From Pelagibacteraceae bacterium AG-319-F18 (GTDB lineage: Bacteria; Pseudomonadota; Alphaproteobacteria; Pelagibacterales; Pelagibacteraceae): a stretch of DNA of 58,747 bases. The notes under the pieces are model-generated. The model searched no databases. It was not told the DNA's origin and saw nothing but the letters and a program-made list of their open reading frames with translations. Of the stretch, positions 45,506-54,766 are shown in pieces (within the stretch, counting starts at the first letter, position 1; the number at the start of each line of letters is the position of its first letter). The position numbers and the translations under genes were made by a program. Location: the NCBI GenBank assembly GCA_003283905.1, contig QBXA01000010.1:1-58747 (forward strand), written 5' to 3'.

Positions 45506-47134
45506 ATGTATTTAAAAAAAATTAATTTTTGGTTTTTAAGTTCTTTATTGGTATCAATCTTTGTTGCTATACCAATTGTTACTGTATTCACTAGTTTTTT
45601 TGAGGATACATCAAATTATTATCAAATTTTAAAAGACACTTTTTTATTTGAATATATTTTTAATTCACTAATTTTGCTGATTAGTGTTTTGGTTTTAACT
45701 TTTTTAATTGGAACTAGTACAGCTTATTTGGTTTCTTTTTATAAATTCCCCTTAAGTAATTTTTTTAAATGGGCTCTTATATTGTCTTTTGCAGTACCTC
45801 CTTATATTTATGCATACTCTTTAACTGCTTTTTTTGAAAATTATGGGACTTTATATTCGATATTAAAAAATCTATTTGGAGAGGGTAATTATAATCAAAG
45901 TATTCCAAAATTTGATGGTTTAATCGGTGCAGTACTTTCTCTATCTTTTTCTTTGTTTGCATATGTATATATCCTGTCAAGAGCTTCATTTCTTTATCAA
46001 TCTCAAAATTTAATTGATTTAGGTAGAAATTTAGGATTTTCAAAAACAAAATCCTTTTATTCGTTGATTTTACCTGCAGCTAGACCTGCAATTGTTGCAG
46101 GTCTTTCTCTAGTTGCAATGGAAACTTTAGCTGAATTTGGAGCAGTTGATTTCTTTTCTATAAACACTTTGACTACAGGTATTTATAATTCTTGGATTAC
46201 ATTCGATGACTTAGCTTTCTCAAATAGGATATCTTTTTTTCTTCTTTTATTCATTTTTGCAATATTCATTCTAGAAAATTTATCTAGAAAGAAGGCAAGG
46301 TATCACGCCAATACAAAAGGCGGTTTTAAACAAAAAGAAAAAATTCAACTTTCAGGAGCTAAATCATTTTTAGCATTTTCAATTTGTTTCTTAGTTTTCT
46401 TCCTGAGTTTTTTATTTCCACTGAGCCAAATGCTTTACTGGACCTTAAAATTTCCAGAAAATCTTTTTGATATTCCAGTAGCAACATTAACATTAAACAC
46501 TCTGTACTTAGTCTTATTATCAAGTTTAGTTTTAATAATTTTTTCTTTAATTTCTAATTATGGAAATAGAGTTTCGAAAAATAAAACTTTAAATACTTTA
46601 TCTACTTTATCTATTTCTGGTTATGCTATTCCAGGAGTAATTTTAGCGGTAGCATTTATAACTTTTATTGCTTGGTTTGATGAAAACGTTGTTAAAGCGC
46701 TTGGTTTTTTATCTATTAAAAAAATGTTTATTGGTTCTATTCTGGGACTTGTTCTAGTTTATTTTGTTAGATTTTATTCTTTGGCATTTAACGGAATAAA
46801 ATCTGGTTATGAAAAAATAAATATTTCTGTTGATGAAAGTTCATACTTACTTGGTTTTTCCAAAAAGAAAACTTTTATGAATATTCATGTACCTTTCTTA
46901 AGAAATTCTCTTTTATTTGTAGGAATACTTATTTCTTTAGAAATAATAAGAGAACTGCCAATCACTCTGATTTTAAGACCTTTTAATTTTGAAACATTTG
47001 CCACTACAGCTTATATATCTGCTTCAGAAGACTTATTAGAAGTTGCGGCTGTACCTTCATTATTTTTAATTTTGATTGCAACTCTATTTATAATGCTTAC
47101 ATCTAAATATATATTGAGAGAAAATGAGCGGTAG
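45506..47134 (+). CDS. fbpB: Ferric-iron ABC transporter permease
   Basis: A 542-residue permease with two fused halves, about twelve hydrophobic segments, as in FbpB/FutB. Coupling (EAA-type) loops are visible in the first half around IDLGRNLGFSKTKSFYSLILPAARPAI and in the second around VDESSYLLGFSKKKTFMNIHVPFL. An AAAGGG site lies 5-10 bases before ATG 45506. It overlaps the ATPase gene by 11 bases. Confidence 0.94.
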   Translation: MYLKKINFWFLSSLLVSIFVAIPIVTVFTSFFEDTSNYYQILKDTFLFEYIFNSLILLISVLVLTFLIGTSTAYLVSFYKFPLSNFFKWALILSFAVPPYIYAYSLTAFFENYGTLYSILKNLFGEGNYNQSIPKFDGLIGAVLSLSFSLFAYVYILSRASFLYQSQNLIDLGRNLGFSKTKSFYSLILPAARPAIVAGLSLVAMETLAEFGAVDFFSINTLTTGIYNSWITFDDLAFSNRISFFLLLFIFAIFILENLSRKKARYHANTKGGFKQKEKIQLSGAKSFLAFSICFLVFFLSFLFPLSQMLYWTLKFPENLFDIPVATLTLNTLYLVLLSSLVLIIFSLISNYGNRVSKNKTLNTLSTLSISGYAIPGVILAVAFITFIAWFDENVVKALGFLSIKKMFIGSILGLVLVYFVRFYSLAFNGIKSGYEKINISVDESSYLLGFSKKKTFMNIHVPFLRNSLLFVGILISLEIIRELPITLILRPFNFETFATTAYISASEDLLEVAAVPSLFLILIATLFIMLTSKYILRENER

Positions 47135-48185
47135 TTATTTAGAGATTAAAAATGTTGATTTCACTATAGGTGGAAAGATTAAAGTCAAGAATGCATCTTT
47201 TGCGATTGAAAATGAGGGTGATACTTTATGTATTCTTGGTCCATCTGGAATTGGAAAAACTACAATACTTAGAACTATAGCTGGTTTAGAAAAGATTGAT
47301 AAAGGTTCTATTAAACTTAACGGTAAATTACTATCTTCTAAAGAACAAAATGTAGAGCCTGAAGATAGAAACATATCTTTAGCTTTTCAGGATAATAGTT
47401 TATTTCCCCATTACACAGTTGAAAAAAATATTTTATTAGGTGTTGAGAGAAATAAAGGAAAAAGAAAGAAAAAGCTTAGTTTTAAAGAGATAATAGATTT
47501 TCTTGATATAGAAAAAATATTAAAAAAATATCCTCACGAAATTAGCGCAGGAGAAGCGCAAAGAGCATCACTTGCTAGATCATTATTAACACAACCAGAA
47601 TTGCTATTATTGGATGAACCTTTATCAAATGTTGATCAAAGTTTTAAAGAGGAAATTCAAGTTAGATTAAAAAAAATTTTAAGTAAATTAAAAATTACAA
47701 CAATAGTAGTAACTCACGATTCTTATGAGGCTTTTTATCTTGGACATAAGTGTGCAATTATATTAAATGGCCAAATAAAACAATTTGACGATCCTTATAA
47801 TGTTTATCATTTTCCAAACTCTGTAGAAGTTGTAAATTTTTTAAATAGAGGAATTTTAATTCCTGCAAAAGTTACTGGTGAAAATAGTTTAGAGAATAAA
47901 GATTTAGGAACAATAAAAGGAAATTTCACAAAACATTATTCCAAGGGATCTAATGTTCAACTATTACTACAGCCCGAAGACCTTGAGCATGATGATAAAA
48001 GCAATCTTAAACTTGAGGTAGTTGATAGAAAATTTAGAGGTACTAACTTTATCTATACTTTAAAAACTAATAGCGATCTATTAATACCAGTTTTTGTTCA
48101 TTCTCATCATGAACATCAACATGAAGCTGACGAAAAGTTTGGAATCAAAAGACCGATTAATATTGATCACATAGTTTGTTTTTAA
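47124..48185 (+). CDS. fbpC: Ferric-iron ABC transporter ATP-binding protein
   Basis: ABC ATPase of 353 residues: Walker A GPSGIGKTT (about 39-47), signature ISAGEAQRASLARS (departing from LSGGQ), Walker B LLLLDEPLSNVD and H-loop VVTHD. A C-terminal domain from about 235 resembles the TOBE regulatory domain; the tail contains HSHHEHQHE, a histidine-rich run that could bind metal. It completes the Fur-controlled operon. Confidence 0.94.
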   Translation: MSGSYLEIKNVDFTIGGKIKVKNASFAIENEGDTLCILGPSGIGKTTILRTIAGLEKIDKGSIKLNGKLLSSKEQNVEPEDRNISLAFQDNSLFPHYTVEKNILLGVERNKGKRKKKLSFKEIIDFLDIEKILKKYPHEISAGEAQRASLARSLLTQPELLLLDEPLSNVDQSFKEEIQVRLKKILSKLKITTIVVTHDSYEAFYLGHKCAIILNGQIKQFDDPYNVYHFPNSVEVVNFLNRGILIPAKVTGENSLENKDLGTIKGNFTKHYSKGSNVQLLLQPEDLEHDDKSNLKLEVVDRKFRGTNFIYTLKTNSDLLIPVFVHSHHEHQHEADEKFGIKRPINIDHIVCF

Positions 48186-48197
48186 TAAAACAAGCAA

Positions 48198-48884
48198 ATG
48201 CTTACCAAAAAAAAATTATTTACCCGAGGTATGATGGATATTTCTCCACATATGCTTTCAGTAATTCCATTTGGAATAATTTGTGGAGCAATTGGGGTTG
48301 AACTTGGATTTGACCCATATTTGGTCTACGCAATGTCTTTCATAATTTTTGGAGGAGCTTCACAAATAGTATTTTTACAATTGTTATCAGGAGGTGCATC
48401 TAGTTTGGTTGCTGTTACATCTGTTGGAATTATCAATTCAAGACACTTATTATATGGAGCAGTTTTATCAGAATATCTTGAAAAATTATCATTTATTAAA
48501 AAGTTATTAATTTCTTATTTCGTCGTAGACCAAGGATTTGCCGAGTCTAATAAATTTTTTAAAAAAAATAAAACGGAGCAACATTTGCATTACCATTTAA
48601 TTGGCACAGGTTGTACAATGTGGGTTTGTTGGCAAATTGCAACATTATCAGGCATAGTTTTAGGCTCATTCGTTCCGGAAGAACTTGGATTGAAATTTGC
48701 AATACCACTTACTTTTATAGCTATTGTTGTTCAAGATTTAAAAAAAATTGATCATGTAATTGTTATGATTACTTGCGGTTTAAGTTCTTTATTATTTTTC
48801 GATGCTCCATTTAAATCTTACATAATTATTTCACCAGTGATTGCTTTATTTGTTGCTTCATTAATATTGAGGTTAAAAAAATGA
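48198..48884 (+). CDS. azlC: AzlC family branched-chain amino-acid exporter subunit
   Basis: A 228-residue membrane protein of the AzlC family with several hydrophobic segments. PFGIICGAIGVELGF, the FGGASQIVFLQLL turn and NSRHLLYGAVLS are family blocks. It pairs with AzlD (ATGA overlap) to form a branched-chain amino acid or methionine exporter. It lies 12 bases beyond fbpC and may be read from the iron promoter. Confidence 0.9.
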   Translation: MLTKKKLFTRGMMDISPHMLSVIPFGIICGAIGVELGFDPYLVYAMSFIIFGGASQIVFLQLLSGGASSLVAVTSVGIINSRHLLYGAVLSEYLEKLSFIKKLLISYFVVDQGFAESNKFFKKNKTEQHLHYHLIGTGCTMWVCWQIATLSGIVLGSFVPEELGLKFAIPLTFIAIVVQDLKKIDHVIVMITCGLSSLLFFDAPFKSYIIISPVIALFVASLILRLKK

Positions 48885-49198
48885 CTTGGTTATCAATTAT
48901 CGTTGCAGGAATATTAACTTATTTCACTAGAATGACCATGATTGCATTAGTCAATAGAAAAATGCTAGGAGAAAGAATTAAAGCCGTATTAGAATATGTT
49001 CCTTCAGCAGTATTTCCTGCAATAATATTTCCAGCTATTTTTATTAATGATTATGGAGCTTTTATAGAAATGAATGATCCTAAAATTTTTGGAGCTATAG
49101 TAGCAATTATTGTTGGTTATCTTTCGAAAAATATTATTGCAACTATTATATCAGGATTAATTTCTTATTGGTTTTTAATTTTTATTATTTTTAATTAG
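48881..49198 (+). CDS. azlD: AzlD family protein
   Basis: A 105-residue partner of AzlC with four hydrophobic segments. TYFTRMTMIALVNRK and EYVPSAVFPAIIFPAIF are recognisable AzlD blocks. The start overlaps the azlC stop by 4 bases. It converges with the metallo-beta-lactamase gene and overlaps its end by 8 bases. Confidence 0.88.
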   Translation: MTWLSIIVAGILTYFTRMTMIALVNRKMLGERIKAVLEYVPSAVFPAIIFPAIFINDYGAFIEMNDPKIFGAIVAIIVGYLSKNIIATIISGLISYWFLIFIIFN

Positions 49199-49874
49199 CA
49201 CCAAGATGAATATTTCTTCTTACATTGCTTTCTATTAATTTAGGTTTAGATAATTTTAGATTAGACATGATATTTACATACTCATCAATACTAGTTACTT
49301 GCAATCGTGGATTAAATTTTTTTTCATCTCCTATTGTGCTTACTTGTTTGCCATTATAATCATGACCTGGATAAACAAGAGTTTTTTCAGGTAATTTTAA
49401 AAGTTTATTGAATAAAGAGTTATAAGCATCTTTAGAATTTCCATTTTGGAAATCAGTTCTACCAGTTCCATTTATAAGGAGTGTATCACCAGTAAAAAGA
49501 TAATTATCTAATAAAAAACTATAACTGTCAGATGTGTGTCCAGGTGTATATAAGGATCTAATCTTTAAATTATCTATACTAATGATTTCATCATCTTTTA
49601 CTTTGATTTCGACTGTATCTGCCGGTGTATGTTCACCCATTAAAGTAGAGCAATTGGTAACTTGTTTTAGTTTAGAAGCACCAGTTATATGATCAGCATG
49701 AATATGTGTATCTATTACTTTTACAAGTTTAAGATCTAGTTCATTAAGAAGATCAATGTATTGATCAACGTTTTCTAAAACTGGATCAATAATTACTGAT
49801 TCGCGACCTTTTGTCGAAGCAATTAAATAAGTATAAGTTGAAGATTTATTATCAAAAACTTGTTTAAAAATCAT
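49191..49874 (-). CDS. Persulfide dioxygenase-like MBL-fold hydrolase (ETHE1 type)
   Basis: Metallo-beta-lactamase-fold protein of 227 residues. Metal motif THIHADH (near 56-62), YTPGHTSDS, FTGDTLLINGTGRTDFQ and VYPGHDYNG follow the ETHE1/persulfide dioxygenase pattern, with iron instead of two zincs expected. It would oxidise glutathione persulfide to sulfite. The YeeE/YedE pair at 33.5 kb is its usual partner but is far away here. Confidence 0.88.
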   Translation of the reverse strand: MIFKQVFDNKSSTYTYLIASTKGRESVIIDPVLENVDQYIDLLNELDLKLVKVIDTHIHADHITGASKLKQVTNCSTLMGEHTPADTVEIKVKDDEIISIDNLKIRSLYTPGHTSDSYSFLLDNYLFTGDTLLINGTGRTDFQNGNSKDAYNSLFNKLLKLPEKTLVYPGHDYNGKQVSTIGDEKKFNPRLQVTSIDEYVNIMSNLKLSKPKLIESNVRRNIHLGAN

Positions 49875-49896
49875 TTGATAATAATATTAAAATATT

Positions 49897-50334
49897 ATGA
49901 ATACCGTTACAATAGATTGGTCTTGCATAGATACCTGGAAAACTAGTGCTAAAAACACAATGTGGTGTGTGATAGGTTGTTCTATAGGAGACTTTGGAAC
50001 TATTTTATTTTTTCAACTTTCAAAAATATCTTTTCCAATCTTAGGAATAATGACTTTAGCAATCATTAATGGTCTTATCACAAGTATAATACTTGAAACA
50101 TTTATTCTTATAAGACAAAATTTTTCTTTTATTAATGCGGTAAAAACAGCAACAGGTATGAGTTTAATCTCAATGATTAGTATGGAAATAATGATGAATT
50201 TAACAGATTATCTTTTAACTGGAGGAGCAATATTGACATGGTGGGTAGTACCAATAATGTTGATAGTAGGTTTTTTAACACCATGGCCTTATAATTATTG
50301 GCGATTAAAAAAATTTGGAAAAACCTGCCATTAA
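49897..50334 (+). CDS. DUF4396 family membrane protein
   Basis: A 145-residue membrane protein with about four hydrophobic segments. The C-terminal block WWVVPIMLIVGFLTPWPYNY and the terminal WRLKKFGKTCH are typical of DUF4396. The N-terminal WKTSAKNTMWCVIGCSIGDFG segment is also family-like. Histidine and cysteine at the end suggest metal binding, possibly copper; function is unknown. Confidence 0.85.
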   Translation: MNTVTIDWSCIDTWKTSAKNTMWCVIGCSIGDFGTILFFQLSKISFPILGIMTLAIINGLITSIILETFILIRQNFSFINAVKTATGMSLISMISMEIMMNLTDYLLTGGAILTWWVVPIMLIVGFLTPWPYNYWRLKKFGKTCH

Positions 50335-50378
50335 TATTACAGAATTTAAATAAATTTTCTAAAGATTAAAACACATAT

Positions 50379-51089
50379 ATGAAACCATTAAAAAATTGGG
50401 ATAATAAAACTTGGCTTTCATCAAGAAAATACATTCATTCTTTTAACAATTTTATATTAAAGCAAGTTAATTTAGATAGAAATTCTAGAATTTTAGACAT
50501 TGGTTGTGGTAGAGGTAAAATTTTAGGAAATTTATCAAATAAATTAAGTTTACTAAGAAAACCTATTGGCCTAGATATAGAAAATCACAAAGATAAAAGT
50601 AAAAAAATAATTTTTAAAAAGATTGATGCAATATCTTTTATATCAAAAACTAAGATTACTTTTGACTTAATCTTAATCAAACAAACAATTCATTTATTAA
50701 AAAAAAAACAAGCAATAAAGCTTTTATCAATTTGTAAAAATAAACTTAATCCAAATGGAAAAATTGTTATTTTAAGTTTAGATCCTAGAAAAAATGAAAT
50801 ACCAACATTTTTGTTAATGAATAAAAAACTGAAAATTTCATTAAATAAAGATGAAAAATTATTTAGTTTACTTTTGAAAATTAATCTTAAAATAATTATT
50901 AAAAAATTTGTGTATGATGTGCAAATTTCAAAAATAAAATATCTACAAATGATTAAAAATAGATATATTTCTACTTTACTTAATTTCACTGATGAGCAAA
51001 TAACAAATGGCTTATATGAAATTAAAAATGATTATGGTAACATATTAAAATTTAAAGATAGATTAATTTGTTTTATTATTAAAAAATAA
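50379..51089 (+). CDS. Class I SAM-dependent methyltransferase
   Basis: Methyltransferase of 236 residues. Motif I is ILDIGCGRGKILGNL (about 39-53), followed by GLDIEN and the LILIKQTIHLL motif-II/III region. The substrate is not readable. The C-terminal half is lysine- and isoleucine-rich, like other AT-biased genes. No gene partner is obvious. Confidence 0.85.
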   Translation: MKPLKNWDNKTWLSSRKYIHSFNNFILKQVNLDRNSRILDIGCGRGKILGNLSNKLSLLRKPIGLDIENHKDKSKKIIFKKIDAISFISKTKITFDLILIKQTIHLLKKKQAIKLLSICKNKLNPNGKIVILSLDPRKNEIPTFLLMNKKLKISLNKDEKLFSLLLKINLKIIIKKFVYDVQISKIKYLQMIKNRYISTLLNFTDEQITNGLYEIKNDYGNILKFKDRLICFIIKK

Positions 51090-51143
51090 TGATTCCTTTA
51101 AAAATTAAAGAACACTTAGATAATTATATTCATCAAGAGGTTT

Positions 51144-52202
51144 ATGTTCAATTTTATTATTTTTTTGATTTTAATTTTAACAATTAATTGTATATCAATA
51201 GCAATGGAAAAAAAACCCTATCACCATCTACCTGATGGCACATTTAGGAATCCAGAAGGGTCTCCAGAAAGAAGTGAAAATTTCAAATGGTCATTTAAAA
51301 TCTACAATCAAGAAAAAAAAAAATTAGACATGACAATTCCAGAAGAACATGTGGTTAGCAAAGATAAGGTATTATTTGATTTAAATAAATTTAAAAATGA
51401 TGATTATATAGCTTGGATAGGTCACGCGACATTTATTATTAAATTAGGTGATACTACAATTATTACAGATCCAGTTTTTTCAAAAAACGCTGGGCCTCTA
51501 ATATTTGGTCCAAAAAGATTTGTAGAGCCTGCATTAAACCTAAGGGAAATTCCAAAAATTGATTTGTTTTTACTCACTCATAATCATTATGATCATCAAG
51601 ACATGATGACTATTAGAAGATTTCCTTACAAAAATGCGAAAGTCATGCTTCCACTTAAACTTGGAAAATATTTTACAAAAAACGGTTATAAAGATGTAAA
51701 TGAAATGGATTGGTATGATGAAATAAAGATTAATGAAAAATTAAAAGTTACATTTTTACCTGCTGTTCATTGGTCTAAAAGAAGTTTAACAGATACAAAT
51801 AAATCTTTATGGGGAAATTTTTTAATTGAATATGAAGGTAAAAAAATATTCTTTGCATGTGACACAGGTGTTGGGAATATTTATAAAGATTTAGGAGAAA
51901 AATATGGCCCAATAGATATTTCTTTTATTAACATTGGTGCATACAATTTTTATCCCATGATGCCTATTAAAGACAAGTCTACTTTTCACACAAATCCTGA
52001 AGAAGCCTTAAGTATTGGAAGAGATTTAAAAAGTAAAAAAGTTATAGGAATGCATTGGGGAACTTTCGTTCTTTCTCTAGAACCAATAATGGAGCCATTA
52101 ACAAGATTTAAAGATAATGCTGAAAAATTTGGTTTTAATAAGGATCAAGCAATATTATTTAAGATAGGTCAAATAAGTAAATTAGATGATATTATAAAAT
52201 AA
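51144..52202 (+). CDS. MBL-fold metallohydrolase, NAPE-PLD/UlaG-like, with signal peptide
   Basis: A 352-residue metallo-beta-lactamase-fold protein. The N-terminus (FNFIIFLILILTINCISIA) is a signal peptide or anchor, so the enzyme is probably periplasmic. Motifs are AWIGHATFIIKLGDT, LLTHNHYDHQDM, FFACDTGVG and IGMHWGTFVLS. The layout is that of NAPE-phospholipase D-like proteins, which cleave phospholipid headgroups or have other phosphodiesterase activity. Confidence 0.85.
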   Translation: MFNFIIFLILILTINCISIAMEKKPYHHLPDGTFRNPEGSPERSENFKWSFKIYNQEKKKLDMTIPEEHVVSKDKVLFDLNKFKNDDYIAWIGHATFIIKLGDTTIITDPVFSKNAGPLIFGPKRFVEPALNLREIPKIDLFLLTHNHYDHQDMMTIRRFPYKNAKVMLPLKLGKYFTKNGYKDVNEMDWYDEIKINEKLKVTFLPAVHWSKRSLTDTNKSLWGNFLIEYEGKKIFFACDTGVGNIYKDLGEKYGPIDISFINIGAYNFYPMMPIKDKSTFHTNPEEALSIGRDLKSKKVIGMHWGTFVLSLEPIMEPLTRFKDNAEKFGFNKDQAILFKIGQISKLDDIIK

Positions 52203-52240
52203 ATTCTACGAAAAAATTGATACAGCAATAGAATAAAAAA

Positions 52241-52861
52241 ATGTGTGGAAGGTACGTTGTAAAAAATCCGATTACAAAAACTAGCAGGTTAATTAAATCT
52301 GCTATTCAAGTTGAAGATAGTGAAAACTATAACGCTCATCCTTATAAAAAACTTCCTGTTATTAAGAAATACAAAAATGGAAATACATTGGAGGCTCTTA
52401 AATGGGGTTTAATTCCAGGTTGGGCTAAAGATAAAGATTTTAAAGCTTTAATTAATGCAAGATTAGAGACAATTGATGAGAAAGTTTCATTTAAAAAACT
52501 AATTAAAAATAATAGATGTGTTGCTGTAGCTGATGGTTTTTATGAGTGGAAAAGGCAAGAGAAAGAGAAAACTCCTTATTATTTTACAAGGAAAGATACG
52601 AACCCAATATTCTTTGCTGGAATTTTTGAAGAGGATCAATTTTGTTTAATTACAGAAGAGGCTAAAGATAACATTCGTGAAATTCATCACCGACAACCTG
52701 TAATTATCAATCAGACTGATATTAGTCGATATTTAAATTTAGAGTTACAAGGTTCTGTTTTTTTAAAAGAATGTAAAAAACCTGATCTTATATTTCATGA
52801 AGTATCAAAAGATGTCAATAAACCTAACAATAACAGTGCATCTTTAATTCAAGCAATTTAG
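52241..52861 (+). CDS. SOS-response-associated peptidase family (YedK/HMCES) protein
   Basis: SRAP-domain protein of 206 residues that crosslinks to abasic sites in single-stranded DNA. The catalytic Cys2 is present (MCGRY), with NARLETIDEK and VAVADGFYEWK. The last motif reads IHHRQPVII where most relatives have IHDRMPV; the key histidine is kept. No LexA box was recognised upstream. Confidence 0.93.
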   Translation: MCGRYVVKNPITKTSRLIKSAIQVEDSENYNAHPYKKLPVIKKYKNGNTLEALKWGLIPGWAKDKDFKALINARLETIDEKVSFKKLIKNNRCVAVADGFYEWKRQEKEKTPYYFTRKDTNPIFFAGIFEEDQFCLITEEAKDNIREIHHRQPVIINQTDISRYLNLELQGSVFLKECKKPDLIFHEVSKDVNKPNNNSASLIQAI

Positions 52862-52902
52862 TTTATTAGACACTTATTTTAACTTTGGGTACTCTCAAAA
52901 AA

Positions 52903-54249
52903 ATGAAAAATATATATCATCCGGATATCTATAGATTTGACACTCCTATCAATAGTTATTGGGAAGATACCTCAAATGAAAATTTAAATTTAGATAAACT
53001 TACTAAAGATATTAGTTCAGAAATTGTCGTAATTGGTGGTGGATACACTGGTTTATTGTGTGCGATTAATTTAATTGAAAATCATGACCTAGATGTGATT
53101 TTAGTTGAAGCTGGAAAAATAGGTTGGGGTGCATCATCTCGTAATGCTGGGTTCAACTGTTTACCACCTAGCAAGATGTCTTTTAAAAAGATGCAATCTA
53201 TTTATGGAAAAGATGAGACAAAAAAATTTTTTAAAAATTCTGTAGATGGTTCTAATCATACAAGAGATATCATAAAAGAATATAATATTGATTGTGATGT
53301 AACAGGGGATAGTAATTATGTTGTTGCTCATCATAAAAATAAATTTGACCAAATTAAAGAACAAGCCGAAGTTTATAAGTCGGAGTTTGGTATAGAAACT
53401 AAAATTTACTCAAAAGAGGAGTTCAATGAAATCGGTCATGAAGGAACTGAACAATTTGGTGCGTTTTCATATAAGCCTGGTTTTGCAATCAATCCTCTTA
53501 AATTTGTTAATGGGATTGCAAAATATGCTTTATCTAAAAAATTAAAGATATTTGAACATACAAAAGTAAATCAAATCGATAAAGAAAATGGATCTTATGT
53601 TTTAAAAACTAAAGAAGGATCTATTCGATCAAATAAGATAGTAGTTGCAACTAATGGTTTTTATCAAGAGGGGTTAATCCCCCAAATAGATGGAAGGATA
53701 CTGCCTGTTATTTCAAATGTAATTGTAACTAGAAAACTTAATGATGATGAACTTAATGCTCATAACTTTAAAACATTTTCGCCCATCGCTAATACTAAAA
53801 ACCTTTTATATTATTATAGAAAGTTGCCAGATAACCGAATTTTGTTTGGGACTAGAGGAGATTTAACTGGAAGTGACCAGTCAAATTTAGCCATGTCTAA
53901 AAAGATGGAAAAGTTTTTAAAAGATATTTTTCCTAATTGGTCAAACGTTTCAATTGATTATAACTGGCGTGGATTAATAGCCTTATCTCAAAAGTTAACC
54001 CCATCTATTGGTAAAATTGATAATGAGGAGATTTATTATGGATTTGGTTACAATGGAGTAGGTGTTAGTGCTGCTCCTTGGGCTGGAAAACAGTTATCTA
54101 AGTTAGTTTTTTCATCAAATAGCAAAGATCTGGATATTTCAAATATTTATAAAGGATTACCTAAAAAGTTTATTTTTCCTCAATTAAGGAGTTTTTATTT
54201 TAGATTAGCTGTGTGGTTTTATGCAATTAAAGATAAGTTAAACATTTGA
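52903..54249 (+). CDS. FAD-dependent oxidoreductase, DadA/PuuB-like
   Basis: An amine-oxidising flavoenzyme of about 448 residues in the D-amino acid oxidase fold. VVIGGGYTGLLCAINL is the FAD motif, followed by EAGKIGWGASSRNAGFN, as in gamma-glutamylputrescine oxidase. I chose ATG 52903 (MKNIYHPDIYRF); a TTG at 52885 would add six residues. The substrate is unknown; the neighbours (SRAP, YtoQ) give no hint. N-methyl amines are plausible here. Confidence 0.86.
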   Translation: MKNIYHPDIYRFDTPINSYWEDTSNENLNLDKLTKDISSEIVVIGGGYTGLLCAINLIENHDLDVILVEAGKIGWGASSRNAGFNCLPPSKMSFKKMQSIYGKDETKKFFKNSVDGSNHTRDIIKEYNIDCDVTGDSNYVVAHHKNKFDQIKEQAEVYKSEFGIETKIYSKEEFNEIGHEGTEQFGAFSYKPGFAINPLKFVNGIAKYALSKKLKIFEHTKVNQIDKENGSYVLKTKEGSIRSNKIVVATNGFYQEGLIPQIDGRILPVISNVIVTRKLNDDELNAHNFKTFSPIANTKNLLYYYRKLPDNRILFGTRGDLTGSDQSNLAMSKKMEKFLKDIFPNWSNVSIDYNWRGLIALSQKLTPSIGKIDNEEIYYGFGYNGVGVSAAPWAGKQLSKLVFSSNSKDLDISNIYKGLPKKFIFPQLRSFYFRLAVWFYAIKDKLNI

Positions 54250-54313
54250 TATGTTATTTAATATATTAATAGAAATTATTTAATAAAGAGAATTAACAGT
54301 AAACAGGAGTAAA

Positions 54314-54760
54314 ATGTTAAAAGTATATTTAGCAGGCGAAATTCACAGTAATTGGCGGGAAGAAATTATCGAGTCATGTAAAAAAGAAAAGCTTGATGTT
54401 CAATTTTTGTCTCCAGTAACTGATCATGAGTCTTCTGATAACTGTGGTGTAGAAATTTTAGGAGAAGAGGAAAAGAATTTTTGGAAAGATAAAAAAGGAG
54501 CCAATATTAATTCAATTAGAACTAAAAAGTCTATTCAAGATAGTGATGTAATTATTGTTAAATTTGGTGAAAAATACAAACAATGGAATACAGCTTTTGA
54601 TGCTGGATATGCTGCTGCTTTAAATAAATCAATTATTGTTATTCATAATGAGGATCATCAGCATGCTTTAAAAGAAGTAGATGCTGTAGCCTCTGCTGTT
54701 GCAACAAATCAAAAACAAGCTGTTCGCATATTAAAATATGTATTAAAGGGTTCATTATAA
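54314..54760 (+). CDS. YtoQ family protein
   Basis: A 148-residue cytosolic protein of the YtoQ family, related to nucleoside 2-deoxyribosyltransferase-like folds. VYLAGEIHSNWREEI, LSPVTDHESSDNCG and the later DAGYAAALNKSIIV are family blocks. Function is not known. An AGGAG site lies 6 bases upstream of the ATG. rseP starts 6 bases after its stop. Confidence 0.88.
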   Translation: MLKVYLAGEIHSNWREEIIESCKKEKLDVQFLSPVTDHESSDNCGVEILGEEEKNFWKDKKGANINSIRTKKSIQDSDVIIVKFGEKYKQWNTAFDAGYAAALNKSIIVIHNEDHQHALKEVDAVASAVATNQKQAVRILKYVLKGSL

Positions 54761-54766
54761 CAAATT

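Noticed and set aside
51089..51187. Short frame of about 32 codons starting at the methyltransferase stop codon (TAATG)
   Set aside because: It runs into the next gene in another frame, is rich in Tyr/Phe/Asn as expected from AT-rich DNA, and has no recognisable feature.
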